DNA of 23,848 bases from Bordetella parapertussis (GCA_945882755.1 CAMCWS010000025.1:1-23848), one strand, 5' to 3'. Numbered from the stretch's first letter, positions 1 through 8,714 are shown. Program-made: numbers and translations. Notes: generated by a model from the letters alone, not told the origin.

Positions 1-650
<650 letters not shown>

Positions 651-670
651 CTAATCACATTGGCTTACCC

Positions 671-2152
671 ATGGACATGCAAACCTCACCACTGGCCTTG
701 CTCAAAGACCCCAGCCTGCTCAAAACCGATGCCCTCATTAACGGCGAATGGGTCAAAGGCTCAGACCGCTTTGATGTGCTGGACCCCAGCAATGGCCGCA
801 AACTGGCTGATGTGGCCAACCTTGGCCCCGATGACGCTACCCGTGCAATTGCCGCAGCCGACGCCGCATGGCCTGCATGGCGCAATAAAACCGCCAAAGA
901 GCGCAGTATTGTTTTGCGCAAATGGTATGACTTGCTCATGGCCAACGTGGAAGATTTGGGCCGCATCCTCACCGCTGAGCAAGGCAAGCCCTATGCTGAA
1001 GCCAAAGGCGAAGTGGCTTATGGCGCCAGTTTTGTCGAATGGTATGCCGAAGAAGCCAAGCGGGTCAATGGCGAAACCCTGCCCCAGTTTGACAACAACC
1101 GCCGCCTGATGGTTTTGCAGCAACCCATAGGCGTGTGCGCTGCCATCACGCCTTGGAATTTCCCCTTGGCCATGATCACCCGCAAAGTCGCACCTGCGCT
1201 GGCAGCAGGTTGCCCCGTCATCATCAAACCAGCAGAACTCACGCCGCTGACCGCGCTGGCTGCTGCCGAACTGGCGGTACGTGCAGGTTTGCCCGCAGGT
1301 GTGTTGAACGTGCTGACAGCCGATAGCGCCAACAGCATTGCGGTGGGCAAGGTGTTTTGCGCCAGCGACACCGTGCGCCACATCAGCTTCACCGGCTCCA
1401 CCGAAGTGGGGCGCATCCTCATGGCGCAATCTGCGCCTACCGTGAAAAAATTGGCTTTGGAATTGGGTGGCAACGCACCCTTCATCGTGTTTGATGATGC
1501 CGATATTGACTCCGCCGTTGAGGGCGCCATGGTCAGCAAATTTCGCAACGCGGGGCAAACCTGCGTGTGCGCCAATCGCATTTATGTGCAAGACGGCATT
1601 TACGATTCGTTTGTCGAAAAATTTGCAGCCAAAGTCGCCAAGCTGAATGTTGGCAATGGCTTTAGCGAAGGTGTCACCCAAGGACCTTTGATTGAAGAGG
1701 CAGCGGTTGACAAAGTTGAACGCCATGTCGCTGACGCAGTGAAACAAGGCGGACGTGTGCTGGCGGGTGGCAAAAAACTTCAGGGCCAGTTTTTCGAACC
1801 CACCGTCATTGCCGACGCCAAAGCCAGCATGTTGTGCGCCAAGGAAGAAACCTTTGGCCCCTTTGCGCCGGTGTTTCGTTTCTCAACCGAACAAGAAGCC
1901 ATAGATGCCGCCAACAACACCGAATTTGGCTTGGCCAGTTATTTCTACACCCGCGACGTGGGGCGTATTTACCGAGTGGCTGAAGCCTTGGAGTACGGCA
2001 TGGTGGGCATCAATGTGGGTGTCATTGCCACCGAGCATGTGCCGTTTGGCGGCATGAAGCAGTCAGGTTTAGGTCGCGAAGGCTCAAGCCATGGCATGGC
2101 TGAGTACCTTGAAATGAAATACCTTTGTATTGGCGATATTCTTACAAAATGA
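671..2152 (+). CDS. gabD: NAD(P)-dependent succinate-semialdehyde dehydrogenase
   Basis: Aldehyde dehydrogenase superfamily, 493 aa, the normal length. It should oxidise succinate semialdehyde to succinate, the last step of 4-aminobutyrate breakdown, in the cytoplasm. Visible residues are the oxyanion Asn163 in PWNF, the nucleotide loop FTGSTEVGR at 240-248, general base Glu264 in LELGG, and catalytic Cys298 in GQTCVCANR. The C300 two residues after the nucleophile is typical of GabD-type enzymes. The start at 671 is followed by another in-frame ATG at 677; neither has a good Shine-Dalgarno. No GABA aminotransferase is adjacent. Its stop lies inside an inverted repeat ahead of the next gene. 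A related semialdehyde (for example glutarate semialdehyde) as substrate cannot be excluded. Confidence 0.9.
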   Translation: MDMQTSPLALLKDPSLLKTDALINGEWVKGSDRFDVLDPSNGRKLADVANLGPDDATRAIAAADAAWPAWRNKTAKERSIVLRKWYDLLMANVEDLGRILTAEQGKPYAEAKGEVAYGASFVEWYAEEAKRVNGETLPQFDNNRRLMVLQQPIGVCAAITPWNFPLAMITRKVAPALAAGCPVIIKPAELTPLTALAAAELAVRAGLPAGVLNVLTADSANSIAVGKVFCASDTVRHISFTGSTEVGRILMAQSAPTVKKLALELGGNAPFIVFDDADIDSAVEGAMVSKFRNAGQTCVCANRIYVQDGIYDSFVEKFAAKVAKLNVGNGFSEGVTQGPLIEEAAVDKVERHVADAVKQGGRVLAGGKKLQGQFFEPTVIADAKASMLCAKEETFGPFAPVFRFSTEQEAIDAANNTEFGLASYFYTRDVGRIYRVAEALEYGMVGINVGVIATEHVPFGGMKQSGLGREGSSHGMAEYLEMKYLCIGDILTK

Positions 2153-2170
2153 TGAAAACTGATATCATTT
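2147..2170. promoter_or_regulatory. Inverted repeat upstream of the winged-helix gene (candidate operator)
   Basis: AAATGAT (2147-2153) and ATCATTT (2164-2170) form 7-bp inverted arms separated by 10 bp. The right arm sits within an 8-bp palindrome, TGATATCA, at 2160-2167. The site overlaps the gabD stop codon and ends 5 bp before the ATG of the downstream regulator-like gene. Its position suits autoregulation, but it could also act as a weak stem after gabD. Function is inferred from symmetry and position only. Confidence 0.35.
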
Positions 2171-2175
2171 AAAAC

Positions 2176-2523
2176 ATGAGCAAGCACATTTACCTTCGCT
2201 TTTTAACCCTGCTCCATACCATCGAGGGCAAGGGAGAACTTCCCGTTTTAGACCTTGATGCCAAGAAATTGCTAGAGACCATCGCTGTACGTCATGCACA
2301 AGGAAAGCCCTTGACGGTGACGGAAGCCATGGCCATGGCGCACATCGCTTCGCCTGCCACGATTCACCGCAAGCTCGATGTATTGCGTGAAATCGGCATG
2401 ATCGAAACGCAATTTGAGGGCAGCAACCGCCGCACCAAATTTTTGGTGCCTACGCCCCAAGCAGCTAAGTACTTTCAAACACATAGTCAGGTCATGGACC
2501 AAGCCTTGTCACAAACCCCTTAA
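2176..2523 (+). CDS. Small winged-helix DNA-binding protein (MarR-like)
   Basis: Predicted 115-aa cytoplasmic transcription factor of unknown target. Residues 47-57 (TVTEAMAMAHI) and 59-76 (beginning SPATIHRKLDVL) look like the two helices of a winged helix-turn-helix. Residues 77-93, containing EGSNRRTKFL, look like the beta wing. The layout resembles MarR or PadR proteins, but the protein is shorter than typical MarR (about 140 aa) and I do not recognise a named family. It begins 23 bp after gabD and converges on the CoA-transferase genes with a 17-bp gap. An inverted repeat just before the ATG suggests autoregulation. No Shine-Dalgarno is visible before the ATG. Confidence 0.75.
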   Translation: MSKHIYLRFLTLLHTIEGKGELPVLDLDAKKLLETIAVRHAQGKPLTVTEAMAMAHIASPATIHRKLDVLREIGMIETQFEGSNRRTKFLVPTPQAAKYFQTHSQVMDQALSQTP

Positions 2524-2540
2524 GCAGAGGTTTTCAGCTT

Positions 2541-3179
2541 TTATATAAGTGCAACGCCCGTCTTGCTCTGCAAGAACTCGCGGGTCACACCGTCAGCAAG
2601 CTCCACCACTTTCAAGCCCTCGGGGGTCACGTCCATCACGGCCAAGTCAGTGATGATGCGGTCAACCACCCCCACCCCCGTCAAGGGCAAGGTGCATTGA
2701 GGCAGGATTTTCAAATCCTCGGTACCGTCTTTTTTCTTGGCCACATGCTCCATCAAAATGATGACGCGCTTGACGCCAGCCACCAGATCCATGGCGCCGC
2801 CCATGCCCTTGACCATCTTGCCGGGAATCATCCAGTTGGCCAGATCGCCTTTTTCGCTTACCTGCATCGCACCCAAAATAGACAGATTGATTTTGCCGCC
2901 TCGGATCATGGCAAAGCTGTCGTGACTGCCAAAAATTGACGTGCCGGCCAAGGTGGTCACGGTTTGTTTGCCGGCATTGATGAGGTCGGCGTCCACATGG
3001 TCTTCATTGGGAAAGGGGCCAATGCCCAGCATGCCGTTTTCAGACTGTAGCCATACCTCTATGTTGGTAGGCACATGGTTGGCCACCAAAGTGGGAATGC
3101 CGATACCCAGGTTGACATAAAAACCGTCTTCTAATTCGTGGGCAGCGCGTGCTGCCATTTGGTCTTGGCTCCAACTCAT
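2541..3179 (-). CDS. scoB: 3-oxoacid CoA-transferase, subunit B
   Basis: Beta subunit (212 aa) of a family I CoA-transferase, which moves CoA from succinyl-CoA to a 3-oxoacid such as acetoacetate through a glutamyl-CoA thioester. The catalytic glutamate is visible as Glu47 in the [10 protein letters not shown] motif, preceded by NLGIGIPT at 23-30. Length fits the bacterial ScoB/AtoA family. It starts 2 nt after the subunit A stop, so the two are almost certainly co-translated. Pathway role is probably ketone-body or polyhydroxybutyrate-derived acetoacetate use. A 3-oxoadipate CoA-transferase (PcaJ) role is possible but less likely, because no aromatic-degradation genes are near. Confidence 0.88.
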   Translation of the reverse strand: MSWSQDQMAARAAHELEDGFYVNLGIGIPTLVANHVPTNIEVWLQSENGMLGIGPFPNEDHVDADLINAGKQTVTTLAGTSIFGSHDSFAMIRGGKINLSILGAMQVSEKGDLANWMIPGKMVKGMGGAMDLVAGVKRVIILMEHVAKKKDGTEDLKILPQCTLPLTGVGVVDRIITDLAVMDVTPEGLKVVELADGVTREFLQSKTGVALI

Positions 3180-3181
3180 GG

Positions 3182-3889
3182 TCAGACTCCTGCTTTCTCT
3201 GTGATGGTGCGTTTTTCGATGCGTTTTTCGGGATGGGCGTTCAGCACAATACGGTGGACATAAATACCAGGCAGATGCACATGGTCGGGGTCAAGTTCTC
3301 CCACTTCGACGATTTTTTCCACTTCCACCACACACACTTTGCCCGCCATGGCCACCGCGGGGTTGAAGTTGCGAGCAGTCAAACGAAATTGCAAATTGCC
3401 CACGCGGTCAGCGGCATAGGCTTTGACAAGGGACACATCGGGAACCAAAGAGCGCTCCATCACATAGGTTTCGCCATCGAATTCACGCAATTCTTTGCCA
3501 TCGGCCACCACGGTGCCCACACCGGTTTTGGTGAAAAAAGCGGGAATGCCAGCGCCACCAGCTCGAAGCTTTTCGGCCAAGGTGCCTTGGGGGGTGAATT
3601 CAAGTTCGAGTTCACCCGCCAAATACTGGCGCTCAAACTCTTTGTTTTCGCCCACATAAGAGGAAATCATTTTTTTGATTTGGCGGGTTTGCAACAACAG
3701 GCCCAGACCAAAATCGTCGACACCTGCGTTGTTGGAAATGGCGGTGAGGTTTTGCACCTTGCTGTCGCGCAACGCTGCGATCAAGGCTTCGGGGATGCCG
3801 CACAAACCAAAGCCTCCCACGGCGATCAACTGACCATCGCGGACCAATCCATCAAGCGCGGCCGCTGCACTGGGAAACAATTTATTCAA
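3182..3889 (-). CDS. scoA: 3-oxoacid CoA-transferase, subunit A
   Basis: Alpha subunit (235 aa) of the same heteromeric CoA-transferase. The CoA-binding loop [10 protein letters not shown] is at residues 25-34, and the rest matches the alpha-subunit fold in length. The start codon is TTG (3889-3887). I keep it because a strong Shine-Dalgarno, AGGAG, lies at the right spacing upstream and the first in-frame codons lead directly into the conserved N-terminus. It is first in the scoAB pair and divergent from the AhpD-like gene across a 67-bp region that holds a 13-bp palindrome. TTG initiation may lower expression of subunit A. Confidence 0.88.
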   Translation of the reverse strand: MNKLFPSAAAALDGLVRDGQLIAVGGFGLCGIPEALIAALRDSKVQNLTAISNNAGVDDFGLGLLLQTRQIKKMISSYVGENKEFERQYLAGELELEFTPQGTLAEKLRAGGAGIPAFFTKTGVGTVVADGKELREFDGETYVMERSLVPDVSLVKAYAADRVGNLQFRLTARNFNPAVAMAGKVCVVEVEKIVEVGELDPDHVHLPGIYVHRIVLNAHPEKRIEKRTITEKAGV

Positions 3890-3902
3890 ACCACTCTCCT
3901 TT

Positions 3903-3915
3903 GCTGCAATGCAGC
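3903..3915. promoter_or_regulatory. 13-bp palindrome between divergent scoA and the AhpD-like gene
   Basis: GCTGCA (3903-3908) and TGCAGC (3910-3915) are perfect inverted arms around a single A. The site sits in the 67-bp divergent spacer, 13 bp upstream of the scoA start and 41 bp upstream of the + strand gene. It could serve as a regulator-binding site for either direction. No cognate regulator is identifiable from the sequence alone. Confidence 0.35.
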
Positions 3916-3956
3916 GATTCTAGGGGGTGGGCATAATCAAAGCTTAAGGAGACGAG

Positions 3957-4535
3957 ATGAACCGCTACCCTGCCCCCGAAATCAAAGACCTGCCTGAAGA
4001 CATTCGAACCAAAATTTTGGAAGTTCAAGCAAAAACGGGCTTTGTACCCCAGGTGTTTTTAACCTTGGCGCGTCGCCCTGCTGAATGGCGGGCATTTTTC
4101 GCTTACCACGATGCGCTGATGCTGCGTGAAGACAGTGGCCTGACCAAGGGTGAGCGGGAGATGATTGTCACCACCACCAGCGCCGCCAACCACTGCTTGT
4201 ATTGCGTGGTGGCGCATGGTGCCATTTTGCGAATCTACGAGAAAAAGCCACTGGTAGCCGACCAAGTGGCCATCAATTACCGAAAAGCTGACATCAGCCC
4301 ACGCCAACGTGCCATGCTCGACTTTGCGATGAAGGTGTGTTTGCACAGCGATGAAATTGCTGACACTGACTTTGCACCTTTGCATGCCCACGGCTTTAGC
4401 GATGAAGACATTTGGGACATAGCTTCGATTACCGCCTTCTTTGGCTTATCCAACCGTATCGCGAGTTTTTCCAATATGTTGCCCAACCCCGAGTTTTATC
4501 TGATGGGGCGGGTTCCCAAAGAGAGGAAGGCCTAA
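3957..4535 (+). CDS. Peroxidase-related protein, AhpD/carboxymuconolactone decarboxylase-like
   Basis: All-alpha AhpD-like protein, 192 aa. The family redox motif is complete: Cys80 and Cys83 in NHCLYCVVAHG, with His87 following, after the conserved GLTKGEREMI segment (residues 61-70). Such proteins use the CxxC pair as a thiol peroxidase or disulfide reductant in the cytoplasm, and it matches the ~190-aa 'uncharacterised peroxidase-related' subfamily rather than AhpD proper. A good Shine-Dalgarno (AAGGAGACGAG) precedes the ATG. Its stop overlaps the stop of the convergent TetR gene by 4 nt (CTAA read on both strands). The physiological substrate is unknown. Confidence 0.85.
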   Translation: MNRYPAPEIKDLPEDIRTKILEVQAKTGFVPQVFLTLARRPAEWRAFFAYHDALMLREDSGLTKGEREMIVTTTSAANHCLYCVVAHGAILRIYEKKPLVADQVAINYRKADISPRQRAMLDFAMKVCLHSDEIADTDFAPLHAHGFSDEDIWDIASITAFFGLSNRIASFSNMLPNPEFYLMGRVPKERKA

Positions 4536-5158
4536 GCAGGGACCAAGTTGCGCACCAGTTGAGACATGAGCAAATCCACCAACTGGTCTTCAAACGCCTC
4601 CGACTCCATAGGCTCAAAGCGCTCTAGAGAAGCGCTGCGCAAACAGCCCATGAGGGAACGACTCAACACAAAGGTTTGTGTCTCGTCCAAGACTGGTAAC
4701 CTGGGGTGTTGCAGGTACTTCAAACAAGCCATCAAACGGTCCACCATTTTTTGCAAAGACACCGCGGTTTCCTCTGGCTGCTCTAGCAGCCAGCACAGCC
4801 GGTTCATGGCACGTCGGTAGTTTTTCCCTAAAGCAAATCCTTGGATGCAAATTTGCACATAACGACGCACAAACGCCTCGGGAACAATATCTTGCGGGTC
4901 TTGGCTGCACTCCACTGAAAACAAATAGCTTTCCAATTCACGCAGCACCAAACTGCGGCCATGCTGAGACATGGCGCGAAAAATAGCTTCTTTGCTTGAG
5001 AAGTATTGGTACAAGGTACCCACAGAGAAGCCAGCCTTGGCTGCAATTTTGTTGGTGGTCAGACCACTGACACCTTCTCGGTCAACAATTTGCGAGGTGG
5101 CTTCAAAGATGGCGTCAATGGTGAGTTGAGCGCGTTTTTGGGTCGGTTGTTTGCGCAT
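4532..5158 (-). CDS. TetR/AcrR-family transcriptional regulator
   Basis: Helix-turn-helix repressor of 208 aa when started at the ATG at 5158, which gives the usual TetR length. The N-terminal DNA-binding domain is clear: TIDAIFEATSQIV (helix 1), then LTTNKIAAKAGFSVGTLYQYFSSKEAIF at about residues 33-60. The C-terminal ligand domain is not assignable. An in-frame ATG at 5248 would add 30 residues of unlikely sequence; neither start has a visible Shine-Dalgarno. It lies downstream of, and on the same strand as, the SDR/thioesterase pair, with an AT-rich palindrome in the spacer. It may control those acyl-CoA-type genes, itself or the convergent AhpD-like gene. Confidence 0.88.
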   Translation of the reverse strand: MRKQPTQKRAQLTIDAIFEATSQIVDREGVSGLTTNKIAAKAGFSVGTLYQYFSSKEAIFRAMSQHGRSLVLRELESYLFSVECSQDPQDIVPEAFVRRYVQICIQGFALGKNYRRAMNRLCWLLEQPEETAVSLQKMVDRLMACLKYLQHPRLPVLDETQTFVLSRSLMGCLRSASLERFEPMESEAFEDQLVDLLMSQLVRNLVPA

Positions 5159-5254
5159 GATGTGCGCAGACAACTCGTGGGGAAGCGTCACTTTGGTTAT
5201 CTCCGTCAGTCCCACAAAAGCAGCGGGACACCTGTGAATATTAACCATAAAAAC

Positions 5255-5270
5255 TAATTATTAATAATTA
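5255..5270. promoter_or_regulatory. Perfect 16-bp AT-rich palindrome upstream of the TetR gene
   Basis: TAATTATTAATAATTA is its own reverse complement over 16 bp. A further AATTATT copy lies at 5275-5281. It sits in the 88-178 bp spacer between the thioesterase stop and the TetR start, in a stretch with almost no G or C. TetR proteins commonly bind such palindromes to repress themselves, so it is a plausible operator and/or promoter element. AT-rich DNA can also be symmetric by chance. Confidence 0.45.
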
Positions 5271-5336
5271 AATCAATTATTTAGTAGGAGATATGAAAGT
5301 TTGTTTAAAAGGCTTGGCAGGTCGAAACTGAACACA

Positions 5337-5756
5337 TCAAACCAAATGCGCCCTCATCCAATCAGGTAAAGGGGAAGATTTTTTCAAAGGGAAATTGACC
5401 CATACCGTGGTGGCGCCACCCTCGGCGTGGATGACACCAGGCTGGTCGGTACGTTCCAAGGTTGCCCATGATTCAAATGAACTGCGTTGCGGATCGCTGA
5501 CATACATCTTGACCAGTACATCGCAAGGGAATTCCAACTGAATCAGAAAGTTACAAAAAGCATTAACGATGATGGGCCCTTCGCCAGAGGGATCGGGGGG
5601 GCAAGCCAATTGGCTAAACCAATTGATACGAGCCGTCTCCAAATAGCGAAAGTAGTTGGTGTTGTTCAGATGGCCCATGGCGTCCATATCGCCCCAGCGC
5701 ATGGGTATGACTTCTTGGTAAACCAGTTTCTTTTCAGCGGGAAGTTGGATTCTCAT
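5337..5756 (-). CDS. Acyl-CoA thioesterase, 4HBT (hotdog) family
   Basis: Single hotdog-domain protein of 139 aa that should hydrolyse an acyl-CoA to free acid and CoA in the cytoplasm. The family signature is clear at residues 20-32: R-WGD-M-D-AMGHLNN, with the probable catalytic aspartate at D25 (D23 adjacent), followed by TNYFRYLE. Its ATG overlaps the TGA of the upstream SDR gene by 4 nt (ATGA), implying translational coupling. Chain-length or aromatic specificity cannot be read from the sequence. The gene is followed by an AT-rich spacer and the TetR gene. Confidence 0.85.
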   Translation of the reverse strand: MRIQLPAEKKLVYQEVIPMRWGDMDAMGHLNNTNYFRYLETARINWFSQLACPPDPSGEGPIIVNAFCNFLIQLEFPCDVLVKMYVSDPQRSSFESWATLERTDQPGVIHAEGGATTVWVNFPLKKSSPLPDWMRAHLV

Positions 5757-6535
5757 ATGGAGAAACCATCGTCAGCAGAAATGATGGCCCCATTGATGAA
5801 GTCGCTTTGTGGGCTGGCCAACATCACCAGCAAAGCATCGAGGTCATGGGTTTGCCCAAGCCGTTTTTTGGGGAACATGTTCACCAATTTTTTACCTTGC
5901 TCGGTCTCCCAATGGTGGTGATTGATGTCTGTGTCGATGTAGCCAGGGCAAATCGCATTCACATTGATGCCGTAACGAGCCCATTCAATGGCCATGGCTT
6001 TGGTCATTTGCACCACGGCGGCTTTGCTCATGCAATACACGCCGATTTGGGGCAGCACACGCAACGCCGCTGCCGAGGCGATGTTGATGATGCGTCCTCC
6101 CGCATAGGTGCCTGGTAAAGCGCCTTTGGACCGAGCCAACATGCGTTTACCCACCGCTTGAGCGACGAAAAAGGCACCGCGTACATTGGTGTTGAAGATA
6201 AAGTCAAAGTCTTCTTCTTTCACGTCTACCAACCGCTGTGTCGCGCTGACGCCAGAGTTGTTGATCAAAATATCGATGGGCCCGATCTCGGCTTCAGCTT
6301 GCTCTACAGCCGCTTCTATGCTGAGGGCATCGGTGACATCCAAACTGACCACATGTGCTTGTCCGCCTTGCGCCTCTATGTCAATGCGCAAGGACTTCAG
6401 TCTTTCGGTGCGGCGACTCGCCAGTACCACCGCAGCCCCCGCACTCGCCAAGGTTTTTGCAAACTGGGCACCCAAGCCACTGGAGGCGCCAGTGACGAAT
6501 GCGACGCGTCCGGATAAATCGAGGCTGTACGCCAT
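5753..6535 (-). CDS. Short-chain dehydrogenase/reductase (SDR)
   Basis: Classical SDR of 260 aa, an NAD(P)-dependent oxidoreductase with Rossmann fold. It has TGASSGLG at 15-22 (cofactor loop), NNSG at 92-95 (usual NNAG with Ala to Ser), catalytic Ser154, Tyr167 and Lys171 (YCMSK), then CPGYIDT near 196-202. Arg-Arg at 41-42 after the second strand favours NADP(H). The start at 6535 is chosen for the well-placed AGGAG; a longer in-frame reading to 6652 has no family similarity. It is the first gene of the pair with the thioesterase, so an acyl-CoA or fatty-acid-related substrate (3-hydroxyacyl type) is plausible but unproven. Confidence 0.88.
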   Translation of the reverse strand: MAYSLDLSGRVAFVTGASSGLGAQFAKTLASAGAAVVLASRRTERLKSLRIDIEAQGGQAHVVSLDVTDALSIEAAVEQAEAEIGPIDILINNSGVSATQRLVDVKEEDFDFIFNTNVRGAFFVAQAVGKRMLARSKGALPGTYAGGRIINIASAAALRVLPQIGVYCMSKAAVVQMTKAMAIEWARYGINVNAICPGYIDTDINHHHWETEQGKKLVNMFPKKRLGQTHDLDALLVMLASPQSDFINGAIISADDGFSI

Positions 6536-6663
6536 AGTGAGCTCCTGAAAGTCAAAAAAGGGGTGTTGTGTAGACAAGGGCTTAAGGCGGTTGATTATGG
6601 CGAGAAGCACCGACCACTCCGAATAGAATCTGTCGCTGCTATGACACCTCACTCACCGCTCTT

Positions 6664-8349
6664 ATGACCCCCAAAGATTTGCTCGAACAATTTGGCCCTC
6701 GCGAAGCGATGGAATATGACCTTGTGGTCATTGGCGGGGGGCCCGGTGGTTTGGCCACGGCTATTCGCTTGAAGCAACTTTGCGTAGAAAAAGGACACGA
6801 CCTGTCGGTGGTGGTGCTTGAAAAGGGTTCCGAGCCTGGTGCGCATATTTTGTCTGGTGCTGTCATGGACCCTCGTGCCATGAACGAGCTATTCCCCGAT
6901 TGGAAAAATTTGGGTGCGCCTTTAAACCAAGCTGTCAACGGCGACGAGTTACTGGTTCTTTCAGAAGAGGGTGCCACCACAGTGCCCTCTTGGCTGATGC
7001 CGCGCAATTTTCACAACGACGGTTGCTATGTGGTGTCACTGGGCAATGTCACCAAGTGGCTGGCTCAGCAAGCTGAAAATTTAGGCGTGGAAATTTTTCC
7101 AGGCTTTACCGCGGCCGAAGTGCTCTACAACGCAGATGGCTCTGTCAAAGGCGTGGCCACCGGCCATGTGGGCTTGGGCAAAGACGGTCAACCCACCGAC
7201 AACTTCCAACTGGGCATGGAGTTACACGCCAAATACACCATCTTTGCCGAAGGAGCGCGTGGTCACTTGGGCAAACAAGTCATTGAGCGTTTCAAGCTCA
7301 ACCAAGGCAAAGACACGCAAACCTTTGCCATCGGTATCAAAGAATTGTGGGAAGTTGATCCTGCCTTGGCCAAGCCTGGCTTGGTGGTGCACACCTCGGG
7401 TTGGCCCATCGCCGACAACAGCTTTGGTGGCGGATTTTTGTACCACCTTGAAGACAACAAAGTCACCTTGGGCTTTGTGCTGGGCCTGGATTACACCAAC
7501 CCCTATATGAGTCCGTTTGAAGAAATGCAGCGCTGGAAAACACACCCCAGCATTGCCAAGCATTTGAAGGGCGGCAAACGCATTGGCTATGGCGCTCGTG
7601 CTATCAACAACGGCACACCACAAGCACTGCCCAAAACCGTTTTCCCGGGCGGGGCTCTGATTGGATGCGATGCAGGTTACTTGAATGCTGCCCGCATCAA
7701 GGGCAGCCATGCGGCCATCAAGTCGGGTATGTTGGCGGCAGAAGCTGCCTTTGTGGCGATTGCTGAAGGTCGCTCGCACGACGAACTGACGGCCTACCCC
7801 ACCCATTTCGAAAGCAGCTGGCTTTACAAAGAATTGCACCAAACCCGCAATTTCAAAAATTGGTTCAAAAAAGGCAAATGGGTGGGCCAACTCATGACCG
7901 GCATAGAGCAATTTGCTTTGCCCAAAATAGGTGTCAGCACCCCCCCATGGACCTTGCACAACCACAAGGCAGACCACACCAGCCTCAAACCCTCTGCGCA
8001 GTCCCAAGCCATTGCCTACCCCAAACCCGATGGCGTGATCAGCTTTGACAAGCTCTCCAGTGTGTTCATCAGCAACACCAACCACGAAGAAAACCAACCG
8101 GCGCACCTGACCCTCAAAGACAGCACGGTTCCCGTCAACATCAACCTTGCCACCTACGATGGGCCTGAGGGCCGTTATTGCCCTGCAGGTGTTTACGAGT
8201 ACGTGAAAACAGCCGAAGGCGCTGACCAGTTGCAAATCAATGCACAAAACTGTGTACATTGCAAAACCTGTGACATCAAAGACCCCACGCAAAACATCGT
8301 GTGGGTAACGCCCGAAGGTGGCGGTGGCCCCAACTACGCAGGCATGTGA
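6664..8349 (+). CDS. etfD: Electron transfer flavoprotein-ubiquinone oxidoreductase
   Basis: ETF-QO, 561 aa, passes electrons from reduced ETF (fed by acyl-CoA and other flavin dehydrogenases) to ubiquinone at the inner membrane. The FAD-binding GGGPGG is at residues 24-29 in a first Rossmann strand starting DLVVIGG. The C-terminal ferredoxin-like domain has four cysteines, C506, C530, C533 and C536, spaced as in the known 4Fe-4S enzymes. Length matches the bacterial family. No etfAB genes are in the window. The gene is divergent from the SDR, and gcvH begins 2 nt after its stop, so the two share a transcript. No Shine-Dalgarno is visible at the ATG. Confidence 0.95.
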   Translation: MTPKDLLEQFGPREAMEYDLVVIGGGPGGLATAIRLKQLCVEKGHDLSVVVLEKGSEPGAHILSGAVMDPRAMNELFPDWKNLGAPLNQAVNGDELLVLSEEGATTVPSWLMPRNFHNDGCYVVSLGNVTKWLAQQAENLGVEIFPGFTAAEVLYNADGSVKGVATGHVGLGKDGQPTDNFQLGMELHAKYTIFAEGARGHLGKQVIERFKLNQGKDTQTFAIGIKELWEVDPALAKPGLVVHTSGWPIADNSFGGGFLYHLEDNKVTLGFVLGLDYTNPYMSPFEEMQRWKTHPSIAKHLKGGKRIGYGARAINNGTPQALPKTVFPGGALIGCDAGYLNAARIKGSHAAIKSGMLAAEAAFVAIAEGRSHDELTAYPTHFESSWLYKELHQTRNFKNWFKKGKWVGQLMTGIEQFALPKIGVSTPPWTLHNHKADHTSLKPSAQSQAIAYPKPDGVISFDKLSSVFISNTNHEENQPAHLTLKDSTVPVNINLATYDGPEGRYCPAGVYEYVKTAEGADQLQINAQNCVHCKTCDIKDPTQNIVWVTPEGGGGPNYAGM

Positions 8350-8351
8350 CC

Positions 8352-8714
8352 ATGACCAAATACCACGCAGAACATACATGGGTTCGCACCGAAGGCGATT
8401 TCGCTTGGGTGGGCATCACCGTTCACGCCCAAGAAACCTTGGGTGACATTGTGTTTGTGGAATTACCCGCAATAGGTGCAAGTTTTGCGCAAGGCACGGT
8501 ATTGGGTGTGGTGGAGTCGGTCAAAGCCGCAGCGGATGTGCACATGCCTGCCAGCGGTACGGTGCTTGAAGTGAATGAAGACTTACGTGCCGACCCATCG
8601 CTTGCCAATACCGACCCCGAGGGTGCGGGCTGGTTTTGCAAAGTTCAACTTAGCGACGTGGCAGAACTTGATGGCTTGATGGATGTTTCAACCTACGCAG
8701 GTTTTGCTGGCTAA
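8352..8714 (+). CDS. gcvH: Glycine cleavage system H protein (lipoyl carrier)
   Basis: Small lipoyl-domain carrier, 120 aa. In the glycine cleavage system it shuttles the aminomethyl group between P, T and L proteins on a lipoylated lysine, here Lys58 in VVESVKAAADV. Other family marks are LGDIVFVELP at 30-39, NEDLRADPSLANTDPEGAGWF at about 75-95, and an N-terminal HTWVR. The start at 8352 is chosen over an upstream in-frame ATG at 8301, which lies inside the ETF-QO gene. No gcvP or gcvT is adjacent; they would have to lie elsewhere if it works in glycine cleavage. The stop overlaps that of the convergent aminotransferase by 4 nt. Confidence 0.93.
   Translation: MTKYHAEHTWVRTEGDFAWVGITVHAQETLGDIVFVELPAIGASFAQGTVLGVVESVKAAADVHMPASGTVLEVNEDLRADPSLANTDPEGAGWFCKVQLSDVAELDGLMDVSTYAGFAG

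Noticed and set aside
761..1747. 328-aa minus-strand open frame opposite gabD
   Set aside because: Antisense shadow; composition (His, Gly, Cys rich) is that of a reverse-read GC-skewed gene.
3149..3997. Long + strand open frame (282 aa) opposite the CoA-transferase genes
   Set aside because: It is antisense to scoA/scoB, which have clear catalytic motifs; its translation is His/Phe/Gln-rich and shows no known fold, as expected for a shadow frame.
5159..5248. 30-residue N-terminal extension of the TetR protein
   Set aside because: No Shine-Dalgarno at 5248, and the family normally begins just before the first HTH helix; start at 5158 gives the usual length. Still possible.
6641..6667. Eight-codon reading frame ending on the ETF-QO start (ATGA overlap)
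   Set aside because: Could be a leader peptide, but it has no Shine-Dalgarno and no codon bias or attenuator structure; chance is the simpler view.
7222..8379. 385-aa minus-strand open frame opposite ETF-QO
   Set aside because: Shadow of a well-conserved gene: no motif, no Shine-Dalgarno, and the opposite strand carries intact FAD and 4Fe-4S motifs.
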